From contig UQHH01000002.1 of assembly GCA_900540865.1 (NCBI GenBank), positions 1 through 64,000 on the forward strand: a DNA stretch of 64,000 nucleotides, given 5' to 3'. Positions 8,019 through 17,156 of the stretch are shown here, one piece after another (within the stretch, counting starts at the first letter, position 1; the number at the start of each line of letters is the position of its first letter). Under the pieces are notes generated by a model. The model ran no database searches. It saw only the letters and a list, made by a program, of their open reading frames with translations, and was not told the origin of the DNA. The position numbers and the translations under genes are program-made. The stretch is from an uncultured Oscillospiraceae bacterium. Lineage in GTDB: Bacteria > Bacillota > Clostridia > Oscillospirales > Acutalibacteraceae.

Positions 8019-8705
8019 TTATTTCAGGTGCAGCCCGTCTATGCTGTCGACCGGCAAAGAAAGCACAATGCCCTGCGCCGGCGTTCCAAGGCCCGCTTTG
8101 TCTAAAATCGCGCGCATCACATCCGCGCGTATTTCGCTCTTAATTAAAATAGCGACAAGCGCGCGCTCCTGACTGATGGAAATACCGAAAAATTCAGTCG
8201 ACTCTTCCCCGCCGACACGCCGGCAGTGTAAAAGCGTCCCGCCCGCAGCTCCGGCGCTGCGCGCCGCGTCCATTACCTCTTCATCGTGCCCCTGGTTCAC
8301 CATAGCAAGCACCAGGCTGTACTGCGTCATTTCCATCTGTGTCACTTCCTTTTTCGATTGATAATCCGGCGCCGAGATTTGGCGCGCGATGCGTCCGCTG
8401 ATGCTCGATACGGGAATTCCAAATAAAATCCCCTTGCCCGGGCTGTAAAGCTTCATATCCTCGACGAGGGCGGCGCGTACGTCCGGCACTTTTTCTTCCG
8501 GCGAAAGGCTCATAACGAGCGATTTATCCGTTTCGCCAAGCCCGAGATAATCGAGCGTTTCGCTCGAAGCGGTTCCCCTTCCGAAGGAAACCATATGAAA
8601 ATGAAGGCCGAATTTTCCAAAGACAGAGGCAGCCCTTTTGCCCTTCCCCCTGTCTACTATCGTTATAAGCAGCTTGACTGCGGAAACCCGTTCCTTTTGT
8701 TCCAT
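8019..8705 (-). CDS. Tandem PII-like regulatory protein
   Basis: A 228-residue cytoplasmic protein made of two PII-like ferredoxin-fold domains. The first (about 9-115) contains LLITIVDRGKG and ends with GKGILFGIPVSSISG; the second (about 127-225) contains LVLAMVNQGHDEEVMDAAR, GTLLHCRRVGG and ends with AQGIVLSLPVDSIDG. The matching ends show an internal duplication. Canonical PII proteins are single-domain trimers that bind ATP/ADP and 2-oxoglutarate and contact transporters through the T-loop; here the T-loops look short. The start codon overlaps the stop of the upstream membrane protein (TAATG), so the two are made together. The obvious inference is that it controls that membrane protein. 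Ligand unknown. Confidence 0.8.
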   Translation of the reverse strand: MEQKERVSAVKLLITIVDRGKGKRAASVFGKFGLHFHMVSFGRGTASSETLDYLGLGETDKSLVMSLSPEEKVPDVRAALVEDMKLYSPGKGILFGIPVSSISGRIARQISAPDYQSKKEVTQMEMTQYSLVLAMVNQGHDEEVMDAARSAGAAGGTLLHCRRVGGEESTEFFGISISQERALVAILIKSEIRADVMRAILDKAGLGTPAQGIVLSLPVDSIDGLHLK

Positions 8706-10243
8706 TATACCGCCTCCCTGTCGTATTCAATAATGTCGTCATATACCGTCTGCGGCAGCAGCCCAGCAGCGGCCCGCGGTTCCTCCCGTGTTTTCAGCTT
8801 GTAATAAAACCCCAGCAGCTGGATTGTGACGAGCGGCGTCATCGCGACCAGCGCAACGATTCCAAACGCGTCAGTCAAAATATTGCCGCCGAGCGCCTCG
8901 CACGCGCCCATCCCGAACGGGAGCAGGAAGGTCGCCGTCATCGGGCCGCTCGCAACACCGCCTGAGTCGAACGCGATGCCCGTGAAGATACGCGGAACGA
9001 TAAACGAAAGAAGCAGCGCGAGCGCATATCCTGGAATGATAAACCAAAACAGGGAAATCCCCCATAGAATGCGCGTCATGGAGAGCGCTATCGAAATAGA
9101 AACACCAATGGAAAGGCTCCGCCGCATCGCTTTGCCGCTGATAGCGCCGCTCGTAATTTCCTCGACCTGGCGTGTGAGCACATGCACGGCGGGTTCGGCC
9201 GCGACGATAAACCAGCCCATCACCGCGCCGATAATCAGCAGCGCCCAGGGATAGGACGAGCCCGCCACCGCTCCGCCGATGAGATGGCCCACCGGCATAA
9301 ATCCGACGTTGACGCCGGTTAAAAACAGAATCAGCCCAATAAGCGTATAGCCGAAGCCGACGCCCACCTTAATCAACTGCCGGCGGCCGAATGCGCGCGA
9401 AATAACCTGAAACAGCAGAAAAACAGCCGCGATTGGGACGACGGCAAAGAGCACCTCGCTGATATAATGCGGAAAGCCGTCTAAAAAAGCGGCCGCAACC
9501 TGTTTGCTGGTTTCGACGTCCAGCACCTGTGTGCGTGTATATTCGGCGGACTGCGGATGATACCCGATACCGAGCAGCAGCACCGCGAGCACCGGACCGA
9601 TACTTGCAAGCGCGACCATGCCGAAGCTGTCCTCCTGCGAGGAACGATCGGCGCGCACGGACGCCATACCGATGCCGAGCGCCATAATAAACGGTACCGT
9701 AATCGGCCCGGTCGTAACGCCTCCGGAATCGAACGCGACCGCCAAGAAATCCGGCGGGGTAAACGCCGCGACGCAGAATACAATCAGGTAAAAAATCAAA
9801 AGTAAAACGGAAAGCCTGATTTTAAACAATGTGCGCAGCACAGCCATTACGAGGAACAAGCCCACGCCTGCCGCGACCGTCCAAATCAGCACAGGGTTCG
9901 GGATAGCAGGCACCTGGTTTGCAAGCACCTGCAAATCGGGTTCCGCTACCGTTACCATGACGCCCAGTACAAAGAACACCGGTACTACAAGCGAGATACG
10001 GCGCGTTTTCGTTAGGGACGCGCTCAGTGCCTCGCCCATCGGCATCATAGCCATATCTGCTCCAAGGGAGAAAAAACCCATGCCTAAAATCAGCAGCACC
10101 GCTCCAACGAGAAACATCAGCAGCGTTCCCGTCGGCATTGGCGTCAGGGTAACGCTCAAAAGCAAAACAATCAACGTAATGGGAAGCACCGAGGTCAGGG
10201 ATTCCATTACCTTTTCCTTAAATCGTTTACTGATACCATCCAC
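8705..10243 (-). CDS. DUF1538 integral membrane protein, probable transporter
   Basis: A 512-residue polytopic membrane protein of the DUF1538 type with a clear internal duplication offset by about 254 residues. AEPDLQVL (100-107) is matched by AEPAVHVL (350-357), FDSGGVTTGPIT (171-182) by FDSGGVASGPMT (425-436), and DSFGMVALASIGP by DAFGIVALVAMTP. Paired halves with a conserved polar FDSGG loop are typical of inverted- or tandem-repeat transporters, but no substrate is known for the family. The GTG at 10243 overlaps the best GGAAGG site, so the ATG at 10207, preceded by AAGGA, is an alternative. It is the first gene of a two-gene unit with the double PII-like protein. Confidence 0.85.
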   Translation of the reverse strand: MDGISKRFKEKVMESLTSVLPITLIVLLLSVTLTPMPTGTLLMFLVGAVLLILGMGFFSLGADMAMMPMGEALSASLTKTRRISLVVPVFFVLGVMVTVAEPDLQVLANQVPAIPNPVLIWTVAAGVGLFLVMAVLRTLFKIRLSVLLLIFYLIVFCVAAFTPPDFLAVAFDSGGVTTGPITVPFIMALGIGMASVRADRSSQEDSFGMVALASIGPVLAVLLLGIGYHPQSAEYTRTQVLDVETSKQVAAAFLDGFPHYISEVLFAVVPIAAVFLLFQVISRAFGRRQLIKVGVGFGYTLIGLILFLTGVNVGFMPVGHLIGGAVAGSSYPWALLIIGAVMGWFIVAAEPAVHVLTRQVEEITSGAISGKAMRRSLSIGVSISIALSMTRILWGISLFWFIIPGYALALLLSFIVPRIFTGIAFDSGGVASGPMTATFLLPFGMGACEALGGNILTDAFGIVALVAMTPLVTIQLLGFYYKLKTREEPRAAAGLLPQTVYDDIIEYDREAV

Positions 10244-10421
10244 CTTCCTTCTTTCTGTATTCGTTATGAACCTATTGTAACAGAAAAATGCCTCCTCTTA
10301 AAAATTCAACAAATAAATATGTTCAAAAAGCTGGTAAGGTATGCCTAACTTCATTGCCGTCCGCCGTTTTCAGGAGAATGCCCCAATTTATGTATATGCC
10401 GGGCTTTATTGCTTTATGCGG

Positions 10422-10459
10422 CAAAAAATCCCCAAACGGAAATAACCGTTTGGGGATTA
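10422..10459 (-). terminator. Terminator of the pyrimidine gene run
   Basis: AATCCCCAAACGG and CCGTTTGGGGATT form a 13-bp stem; on the minus strand it is followed by a TTTTTT run. It begins 8 bp after the pyrF stop. Confidence 0.9.
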
Positions 10460-10466
10460 ATCAGGA

Positions 10467-11399
10467 TTATAATGTAATTTTTCCCGTTACATCGGCGAGC
10501 AGCTTTTTCATTTTTTCCGCTTCCCGCAGCGCCGCCTGCGCGTATTCCTCAGGCGCGCAGTTTTCTTTTTTCCATGCGCACATGATGCCCCGCGACGAGT
10601 TGACGACCGCGCCTAAGCCCCTATTATCGAACGCGCCCGCAATATCGTCCGCCGTGCCGCCCTGCGCGCCGTAGCCCGGCACAAGGAAGAACGTATGGGG
10701 AAGCTCTGCGCGCAGCTCTGTGAGCTGCTGCGGGTAGGTGGCGCCTACAACGGCGCCCACGCCGCTGTACCCGTATTTCCCGGGCAGGCTTTCTCCCCAT
10801 TTTTCACACATTTTGCCCATGTGGAGGTAAATGCTTTCGCCGCCCTCCAGCACAAGGTTCTGCAGTTCCCCGGAGCTTGGGTTCGAGGTTTTGACAAGTA
10901 CGAACATGCCTGTGTCGAACTTGCCGCAAATATCGAGAAGCGGCGTAATGCCGTCCGAGCCGAGATAGCCGTTGACGGTCAGGGCGTCAGAGCCAAACGC
11001 TCGCACAGTGTCCCCCTCGATTTCCGTCTGTCCGAGATGCGCCGCGGCGTATGCCTCCATCGTGCTGCCAATGTCGTTGCGCTTGCCGTCCGTTATAACG
11101 AACATTCCCTTTTCCTGCGCATATGCAATCGTCTTTGCAAGCGTTTGCATGCCCTGCCAGCCGTACATCTCATAGTACGCCGCCTGCGGCTTTACCGCGG
11201 GGACGACGCCGCAGAGCGCGTCGATGAGCCCTTTGTTGTAAAGCCAAATGGCGTGCGCCGCGCCTTCGAGCGTTTTTCCGAACTCCCCGTACGCTTCTTC
11301 CTTAAGATACGCGGGGATATAGTCGAGCTTTGGGTCGAGCCCCGCCACCGTGGGGTTTTGTTTTTCTGCAATTGCTTCAATCAGCCTGTCAAGAGACAT
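10467..11399 (-). CDS. pyrF: Orotidine 5'-phosphate decarboxylase
   Basis: It catalyses the last step of UMP synthesis, decarboxylation of OMP. The ATG at 11399 (MSLDRLIEAI) has GGAGG nine bases upstream and is preferred to the longer in-frame start at 11447, which would overlap pyrC. The protein is 310 residues, typical of the longer type 2 OMP decarboxylases. The catalytic Lys/Asp cluster is present in ITDGKRNDIGST, and phosphate-binding elements appear as VPGYGAQGG and NSSRGI near the C-terminus. It lies 34 bp downstream of pyrC and ends at a strong terminator, so it is the last gene of the run. Confidence 0.95.
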   Translation of the reverse strand: MSLDRLIEAIAEKQNPTVAGLDPKLDYIPAYLKEEAYGEFGKTLEGAAHAIWLYNKGLIDALCGVVPAVKPQAAYYEMYGWQGMQTLAKTIAYAQEKGMFVITDGKRNDIGSTMEAYAAAHLGQTEIEGDTVRAFGSDALTVNGYLGSDGITPLLDICGKFDTGMFVLVKTSNPSSGELQNLVLEGGESIYLHMGKMCEKWGESLPGKYGYSGVGAVVGATYPQQLTELRAELPHTFFLVPGYGAQGGTADDIAGAFDNRGLGAVVNSSRGIMCAWKKENCAPEEYAQAALREAEKMKKLLADVTGKITL

Positions 11400-11433
11400 G
11401 GGTTGTTCCTCCGTTTTCTTGTTTTTACCTGTT

Positions 11434-12705
11434 TTATTTGTCCTCATATACGACGCTGCCGCCGCATATGGTTGTTTTCACCTTGCCCTTGAGCTCCATC
11501 CCTTTGAACGGGGTGTTCTTGGACTTCCCGTGGAGCTTTTCGGGGTCTGCCGTATAGCGCTCGTTGAGGTCGAACAATACGATGTCGGCGGGCGCCCCGG
11601 CCTTCAGCGTTCCCGCGTCGATACCCAGGATTCGCGCGGGCGCGCAGGACATCTTTTCTATTACCTCACTTAGCGTCATCCTCCCCGTATGCACCAGAAA
11701 CGTAAGCGCCGCGCTTAAAGATGTTTCCATGCCAATCGAGCCGTTTGGCGCCTTTTCAAAGTCTGCCTTGTCCTGCGGCGTATGCGGCGCGTGGTCGGTC
11801 GCAATCGCGTCGAGCGTACCGTCGAGCAGCCCCTCTATGACCGCTTCCCTGTCGCGCTCCGTCCGAAGCGGCGGGTTCATACGGTAATCGGCGTCTCTTT
11901 GAAGAAGCGCATCCTGTGTAAACGAAAAATAGTGGGGCGCGGTTTCCGCCGTTACCATGACGCCCCGGCGTTTCGCGTCCCGGATGAGGGCGACGGACGT
12001 TGCCGTGCTGACATGGCAGATATGGACGGGTACGCCGTAAGCCGCTGCAAGCGCAATCTCCCGCGCGGTGCCCGCGTCCTCAGCGGCGGCGGGAATTCCC
12101 TTTACACCGAGCTTTTGCGATACCCTGCCCTCGTTGATAATGCCGCCGTCCGCAAGGTATAAATCCTCGCAGTGGGCGACGACCTTCATAGAAAGCGCCG
12201 GCGCCAGGGCCATCGCCCGCGCCATAAATTTTGTGTTGACGACCGGCCTACCGTCGTCTGTCAGGGCAATTGCGCCCGCGTCGTGAAGCTCTTGTAAATC
12301 ACACAGCTCCTCGCTTTTCAGGCCCTTTGTAATACTCGCCGCCACATAGACGCGCGCTTTCGCTTCCTTTGCTTTATTCAGGATATAGCGCACCGTCTCC
12401 CCGCTGTCCACAGTGGGGCTGGTATTCGGCATCGCAAGCAGGCTCGTCACGCCGCCCGCCGCCGCCGCGCAGCAGCCTGAGAGGATGTCTTCCTTCTCTG
12501 TTTGGCCCGGGTCGCGCAGATGAACGTGCATATCGACAAGACCCGGCGCGGCAATCAGCCCGGACGCGTCAATCACGCGCCCCGCTTCCGCATCGATTTC
12601 CCCGATTTTTTTAATTATTCCAGCTTCAACCAGAATGTCGGCTGTCCGGTCAAGCCCCTGCGACGGGTCGATTACACGGGCGTTTTTTATTAAGCAGGTT
12701 TGCAT
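11434..12705 (-). CDS. pyrC: Dihydroorotase
   Basis: It cyclises carbamoyl aspartate to dihydroorotate in pyrimidine synthesis. The 423-residue length and motifs fit type I (multifunctional-like) dihydroorotases: the metal-binding MHVHLRDPG near residue 61, the AMPNTSPT loop, the HICHVST histidines and ATDHAPH in the C-terminal half. ATG start. It sits 21 bp after the membrane-protein gene at 12727-14265 and 34 bp before pyrF, so the three are probably one transcript. No PyrR-type attenuator was seen between them. Confidence 0.95.
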   Translation of the reverse strand: MQTCLIKNARVIDPSQGLDRTADILVEAGIIKKIGEIDAEAGRVIDASGLIAAPGLVDMHVHLRDPGQTEKEDILSGCCAAAAGGVTSLLAMPNTSPTVDSGETVRYILNKAKEAKARVYVAASITKGLKSEELCDLQELHDAGAIALTDDGRPVVNTKFMARAMALAPALSMKVVAHCEDLYLADGGIINEGRVSQKLGVKGIPAAAEDAGTAREIALAAAYGVPVHICHVSTATSVALIRDAKRRGVMVTAETAPHYFSFTQDALLQRDADYRMNPPLRTERDREAVIEGLLDGTLDAIATDHAPHTPQDKADFEKAPNGSIGMETSLSAALTFLVHTGRMTLSEVIEKMSCAPARILGIDAGTLKAGAPADIVLFDLNERYTADPEKLHGKSKNTPFKGMELKGKVKTTICGGSVVYEDK

Positions 12706-12726
12706 TGCTTTTCCCCTTCCGCGCTT

Positions 12727-14265
12727 TTAACGGTATTTATCCCAATAGCTGTCGCTTTCAAACGCGCCGAGCGCTTTATCGCTGCCCGCCACCTGGCGGA
12801 AGCTTTCTCGCGCGTTGGAATTAGCCGCGCGCCCTTCCCTTTTCGGCGGTTTTGCTTCACTCTGAGACAAATCTTTCTCTTCTTCAGTATTCCCGGAGTC
12901 TTCCATATCAGTCTCTTTCTGTTTCTGTACATTTTGAACGGGCTCCGGGCGCGCCTGCAATATTTCCTTTTCAAACCCGTCGGGCAGCGGCTGCTTTTCA
13001 TGGCCGGCAGAAACGCCCTCGTAGGTAACGTCGGAAAGCGGGTCGTAGTCGTCGAGCCTCTGCTCCTGCGGTACTTCCTCTTCCCCTATTTCCTGCCTGC
13101 TCTTGAGGATATCGCCGATAGAGGATACTGAGTTCTTTATTTTGGAACCGGCGCCGCCGACAAAAATCCGCAGCTTGCTGGAGCGGACAATATTGTCCTC
13201 AACGGCCGCTTCGTCGTAATCCTCGTTATTGCTTCTGGTAAGCTCTACGCTGTCCGCTTCGTCCTCGCGTAAAGCCTTCTTCTTATCCTTCGTTTCATCG
13301 ACCGCGCGGATATTGTCGTCCGCCCCTGTTGTAACGGGGACCTCGACCGTCACGCGGATAGGCTGCCGCGCAGAATCCCCTTCGTTTTGCACGAGCTTCT
13401 TTTCCTTGCCGCCGGGCGCCTCGAGCAGGCCGTCCTGCTCCAGCTCGTCGTAAAATCCGCGCAGCGGCGACGGGCCGTGCTGGTTGGAAAGCCTTCTCTC
13501 CGCATCGAGCAGGCCATTCCTTCTTTTCTTGCTGCCGCGCAGGAGGAGGATAACTGCGGCAAGCGCGACGATGACCAGAATCGCGATGACCGACGTCAGG
13601 ATGATGCCCAGCATATCGACCTGAAGGGGCTTAGTAAGTATTTCATCGAATGTTATGCTGGAGGCCGCCGCGCTGAATATGCCGTGCTGCGCTACGGTTA
13701 CCGGGCTGCCCAGGCTCCTGAGGGAAAAGCTCACCTGCATTCCGTTGATCACCGTATAGCTCATAACACTGTAAACGGTAACCGGCTTTGCTCCGTCCTG
13801 CGCGGGGATTTCATACTTTGTTTCCATATTGAAAACAACCATATCAGACGTCTGCGTCAACGTGCAGCCGGTACAGTTTTCGTCTGCCTCCAGCTCCTCT
13901 TTGACTGCGGCGAGCTGTTTTTCGCTGAGCAGCTTTAAGTTGTATACGCTGCTGCTATGCTCGTTTTTCACCATATATACTTCCACCTCGTAGGACGCGT
14001 CCTTCGGAACGCCCTTGAGGTAAATATCGGATTCCTTCATGACCTTCTGCGCCTGCTCATAGGTATAGCCGAGCGCTGCATAGGCCGTATCGGTTTCCTT
14101 CGTCTGCCGCGTGATAACCGAGATATTATCCGGCAGGGTTATGCTCATGCCAAGCTCCTCAATCTGGTAGGACTTGTCCGCCGCCGAAGCGGTAATATGG
14201 AAAGCGGATACCAAAAGCAGAAAAATTACTGCGCAGGATACCGCGCGTTTTAACCTGAAATGCAT
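12727..14265 (-). CDS. Single-pass membrane protein with signal peptide, unknown function
   Basis: I do not recognise a named family. The ATG at 14265 has a strong GGAGGAGG site and gives 512 residues. A signal peptide ends near ITASAAD. The outside part (about 30-225) carries conserved-looking ELGMSITLPDNISVITR and lies before a membrane helix at about 225-250 (ILTSVIAILVIVALAAVILLL). A cytoplasmic tail of about 260 residues follows; it is acidic, Ser/Asp/Glu-rich and probably disordered, ending in SYWDKYR. The layout, a sensor-like outer domain with a long inner tail, would suit a scaffold or signalling protein. It is the promoter-proximal gene of the run with pyrC and pyrF, although a functional link to pyrimidines is not evident. 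Confidence 0.7.
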   Translation of the reverse strand: MHFRLKRAVSCAVIFLLLVSAFHITASAADKSYQIEELGMSITLPDNISVITRQTKETDTAYAALGYTYEQAQKVMKESDIYLKGVPKDASYEVEVYMVKNEHSSSVYNLKLLSEKQLAAVKEELEADENCTGCTLTQTSDMVVFNMETKYEIPAQDGAKPVTVYSVMSYTVINGMQVSFSLRSLGSPVTVAQHGIFSAAASSITFDEILTKPLQVDMLGIILTSVIAILVIVALAAVILLLRGSKKRRNGLLDAERRLSNQHGPSPLRGFYDELEQDGLLEAPGGKEKKLVQNEGDSARQPIRVTVEVPVTTGADDNIRAVDETKDKKKALREDEADSVELTRSNNEDYDEAAVEDNIVRSSKLRIFVGGAGSKIKNSVSSIGDILKSRQEIGEEEVPQEQRLDDYDPLSDVTYEGVSAGHEKQPLPDGFEKEILQARPEPVQNVQKQKETDMEDSGNTEEEKDLSQSEAKPPKREGRAANSNARESFRQVAGSDKALGAFESDSYWDKYR

Positions 14266-14353
14266 AGAAACCTCCTCCGGCGGGAACCGCCGACCCGTTC
14301 TGTTTACAGGCTCTTTCATATTGAGCCTGCCTGGAAAAGCTTAGATAAAATAA

Positions 14354-14382
14354 ATTATACTATGGCGGCGTAAAAAAAACAA
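14354..14382 (-). promoter_or_regulatory. Promoter of the membrane protein-pyrC-pyrF run
   Basis: On the minus strand: TTGTTT, 17-bp spacer, TATAAT, about 90 bp before the ATG at 14265. Confidence 0.7.
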
Positions 14383-14420
14383 GGCGGGCAATTTAAAAAC
14401 AGCGAGCCTGCCCCATACAG

Positions 14421-14456
14421 AAAGAGCGGCCCCGCCACTGCCGGGCGGAGCCGCTG
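14421..14456 (-). terminator. Terminator of the ABC transporter pair
   Basis: AGCGGCTCCGCC and GGCGGGGCCGCT (minus strand) form a 12-bp stem with one wobble, followed by a short T-rich TCTTTCT. It lies 23 bp after the permease stop. Confidence 0.7.
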
Positions 14457-14478
14457 ACCTGAATTTCCTTTGTAACCG

Positions 14479-16104
14479 TTAAACGCTGAACTCCTCATAA
14501 ATACGTTTACCCTTTGTGCGCAGGAACGCAAAGCATAACGCGTTGAGAATGCCGAAGTAGAAAACACACAGAAGCATCAGCGCCCAGCCGGGAATCGGGC
14601 TGAAGCCCGCAAGCGGCACTGTAATGCCGAACGGGAGCGCCGTCAGCACCATGCTGACCATTACGGAAATAAAAACCGCCATGCTCTGCTTGATGACCGA
14701 CGTTTCGTTTACCCAATCGAAGCGGGGGCAAAGCAAATTGACGCCGAGGCCGAGCATCCCGGTAAACGTGCAGACGAGCACGGGAAGCACGAGCATCAGC
14801 ACGCAGTCGACGATACTCACCGGCAGGACGAACCAGCTGATTACCGCCGCGATGAGAATACCGGGCACGCTTACGGCCAGGTTCGACATGGCTTTTGCAA
14901 AGAATACGTCGCTTGCCCGAAGCGGCATCGACTTCATAATCCAAAGCGTCTTTCCCTCCAGAGAGATAGAGGGCGCTGAAACGTCGTTGAACGAGGAAAG
15001 CAGGCAAATCGCCGCCGTAACGGCAAGCGGCGCCATAGACGAAAGGCCCGGCAGCTCCTGGTCGAGCATGGCGATGATGTCAGGCGCGATAAAAGCCAGG
15101 GATATACCCATAATCGCACAAAACACCGTACCGAACCCGCAGTTGAAAATATAAGAGGGGAGGCTTAAAAAATACCCCAGCTCTTTCCTGAGCAGCGCGT
15201 GGCGCGGGCTTTTTCTGTCGACCGGCTTTTCTTTATACCTGACCTTTGCATGGCCCTTTTTCGTTGTAATAATGCGGATAAAGCTTCTTGACAGAACAAG
15301 GTAAACCACTGCCACAGGCGCCAGGCACCACAGCGCAAGCAAGAGAAAATCCAAGATGCTGCCGGAGCCCACCGCCATGCCGAAATTATAAAAAGGCGCC
15401 ATATAGCTTTGAATTGCATGCGCGACCGCGTCTTTGTTTGTAATCAAAAGATTCAAATAACCCATAATGTTTGAGAAAAAGAGGATATACGCAAAGATAA
15501 ACACAAACATGAAAACGGTCGTGAGAATATTTTTCCGGCGCATTTTGGAAGAAACCAGCGCAATCAGCCAGCCGAGCACGCACGTGAGCGCGACCGACAG
15601 TAGCGGCAGCAAAAGAGCGCCCAATATAAAATACAAAAGCATCAGCGGGGTAAACGGCGCAAACAAGGCGAAAACAACCCCCGCCGGAATAAAAACGATA
15701 AGCCCGTAAATATAGGACAGCACCAGCAGCATCAAAATACGGCTCAAAAGGATGGCGCCGGGCTTAATGGGCATGCTCAAAAGCAGCTCGTTGTCCTTTG
15801 CGTCAAAAACATACGACTGCGCCGCGAACACGCTGCCGAACAGCGAAAACGCGACAGCCGCGATGGCGGTCAAAGAGAAATACATCCAGGACATATTGTT
15901 CTTGACTAGACCGTGCGCGACAAGCAGGAACATTGAACCCATCGCAAACATAAAGCAGGCTACAAGAAATATACCCAGAGCAATGAACGATACCATTTTC
16001 CCCGCGCCCTGCGGCTTGCCGGTTTTTGCCGATTTTTTGAAAAAAGATGACATGAAAAGCGTGTACAAACGGTTTTTCATCAAAAACCAGACTGTTTTAC
16101 CCAT
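14479..16104 (-). CDS. ABC-2 type transporter permease
   Basis: A 541-residue membrane protein with about twelve hydrophobic helices. A short basic N-terminus (FFKKSAKTGKPQ) is followed by helix pairs and the cytoplasmic segment FDAKDNELLLSMPIKP, a pattern seen in large ABC-2 permeases of Clostridia whose members work with a separate ATPase. The second half contains FFAKAMSNLAVSVPG and a C-terminal FLRTKGKRIYEEFSV. Its start overlaps the end of the ATPase gene by 8 bp, showing that they form one exporter or membrane-remodelling complex. Substrate is unknown. Confidence 0.85.
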   Translation of the reverse strand: MGKTVWFLMKNRLYTLFMSSFFKKSAKTGKPQGAGKMVSFIALGIFLVACFMFAMGSMFLLVAHGLVKNNMSWMYFSLTAIAAVAFSLFGSVFAAQSYVFDAKDNELLLSMPIKPGAILLSRILMLLVLSYIYGLIVFIPAGVVFALFAPFTPLMLLYFILGALLLPLLSVALTCVLGWLIALVSSKMRRKNILTTVFMFVFIFAYILFFSNIMGYLNLLITNKDAVAHAIQSYMAPFYNFGMAVGSGSILDFLLLALWCLAPVAVVYLVLSRSFIRIITTKKGHAKVRYKEKPVDRKSPRHALLRKELGYFLSLPSYIFNCGFGTVFCAIMGISLAFIAPDIIAMLDQELPGLSSMAPLAVTAAICLLSSFNDVSAPSISLEGKTLWIMKSMPLRASDVFFAKAMSNLAVSVPGILIAAVISWFVLPVSIVDCVLMLVLPVLVCTFTGMLGLGVNLLCPRFDWVNETSVIKQSMAVFISVMVSMVLTALPFGITVPLAGFSPIPGWALMLLCVFYFGILNALCFAFLRTKGKRIYEEFSV

Positions 16105-16810
16105 GGTTCTCCTCCAGTTCCAGGAATACTTCCTCTAGGGACGTGTTGCCGCGCACCTCGTCGGTAGGGCCGGAAACGATAAGCTTTCCGCCCTTGATAA
16201 TCGCAATCTTGTCGCAGAGCTTTTCGGCTACCTCCAGCACGTGGGTGGAGAAGAAGATTGCGCCGCCCCTGTCGCACAAAGCGCGCATCTGCTCTTTCAG
16301 CAGGTGTGCCGCCATCGGGTCGAGCCCGACAAACGGCTCGTCGAGCAGCATCAGCTTCGGGTCGTGAATCAAAGCCGAGGTGACGGCGAGCTTCTGCTTC
16401 ATGCCGTGGGAGAAGGAGTTGATTGGCTGGGCGAGGTTATCTGTAATTTCAAACATGTCCGCGTACTTTTTAATACGCTGCGCGCGGTCTTCCTTCGACA
16501 CGCCGTAAATATCGGCGACAAAATTCAAATATTTGATTGCCGGCATAAAGTCGTAAAGGTCGGGGTTATCCGGTATATAGGCGAGCCTCTTTTTACATTC
16601 GAGCGGGTTTTCCTTGACGGAAACGCCATCTACCGTAATTTCACCGCTGTCGAACTGCAGCAGGCCGCAGCACGCCTTGATGGTCGTGGTCTTTCCGGCG
16701 CCGTTGTGGCCGATAAAGCCGTAAATCTCACCGGGCCTGATTTCCAGGCTCAGGTCATCCACCGCTTTTTTATCCCCGTAGGTTTTTGTCAAATGTTGTA
16801 TTTTCAGCAT
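16097..16810 (-). CDS. ABC transporter ATP-binding protein
   Basis: A 237-residue ATPase with Walker A GHNGAGKTT (about 34-42), Q-loop region, signature FSHGMKQK, Walker B LMLLDEPFVGLD and switch histidine in FFSTHVLEV. The short signature variant and the following LRDPMAAH-like D-loop region are typical of the ABC-2 multidrug/lantibiotic-type exporter ATPases. ATG with GGAGT upstream. It is the first gene of a two-gene operon with the permease. Confidence 0.95.
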   Translation of the reverse strand: MLKIQHLTKTYGDKKAVDDLSLEIRPGEIYGFIGHNGAGKTTTIKACCGLLQFDSGEITVDGVSVKENPLECKKRLAYIPDNPDLYDFMPAIKYLNFVADIYGVSKEDRAQRIKKYADMFEITDNLAQPINSFSHGMKQKLAVTSALIHDPKLMLLDEPFVGLDPMAAHLLKEQMRALCDRGGAIFFSTHVLEVAEKLCDKIAIIKGGKLIVSGPTDEVRGNTSLEEVFLELEENHG

Positions 16811-16864
16811 ATATGTACTCCTTCAGTAAAAGTGATACGGGGCGCGGCCCCATATCCAAACCCC

Positions 16865-16893
16865 ATTTTACCCGATGGAATAGAGAAACACAA
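16865..16893 (-). promoter_or_regulatory. Promoter of the ABC transporter operon
   Basis: On the minus strand: TTGTGT, 17-bp spacer, TAAAAT. The 346-bp intergenic stretch 16811-17156 holds this promoter, a small GC-rich inverted repeat in the leader (about 16840) and the divergent alkylsulfatase promoter; nothing else stands out. Confidence 0.6.
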
Positions 16894-17058
16894 GATTTAT
16901 AAGCAAAAAACACCCCGGGTAAACAAAAATTCGTATTGGAGAAAGAAAAGTTTCCCGTTGGTTGATTCAGCAAGCTCACAACAGCATTAATTTACGTCTT
17001 CACTCAGTTGAAAACAAACACAATTTACCCATATACCCGTAATTGATTGACAATTGAT

Positions 17059-17088
17059 TTGACTGGGCCTTCCCTCCCTTGTTATGAT
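17059..17088 (+). promoter_or_regulatory. Promoter of the alkylsulfatase gene
   Basis: TTGACT, 18-bp spacer, TATGAT. Just upstream the motif ATTGATT recurs (17042 and 17054), a possible operator, but this is weak. Confidence 0.65.
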
Positions 17089-17156
17089 GTATTCGACAGG
17101 AAACAAAAGGAAACCCCGGGAGGGAACAACCATTTATGATTGAAGGAGGATTTTCA

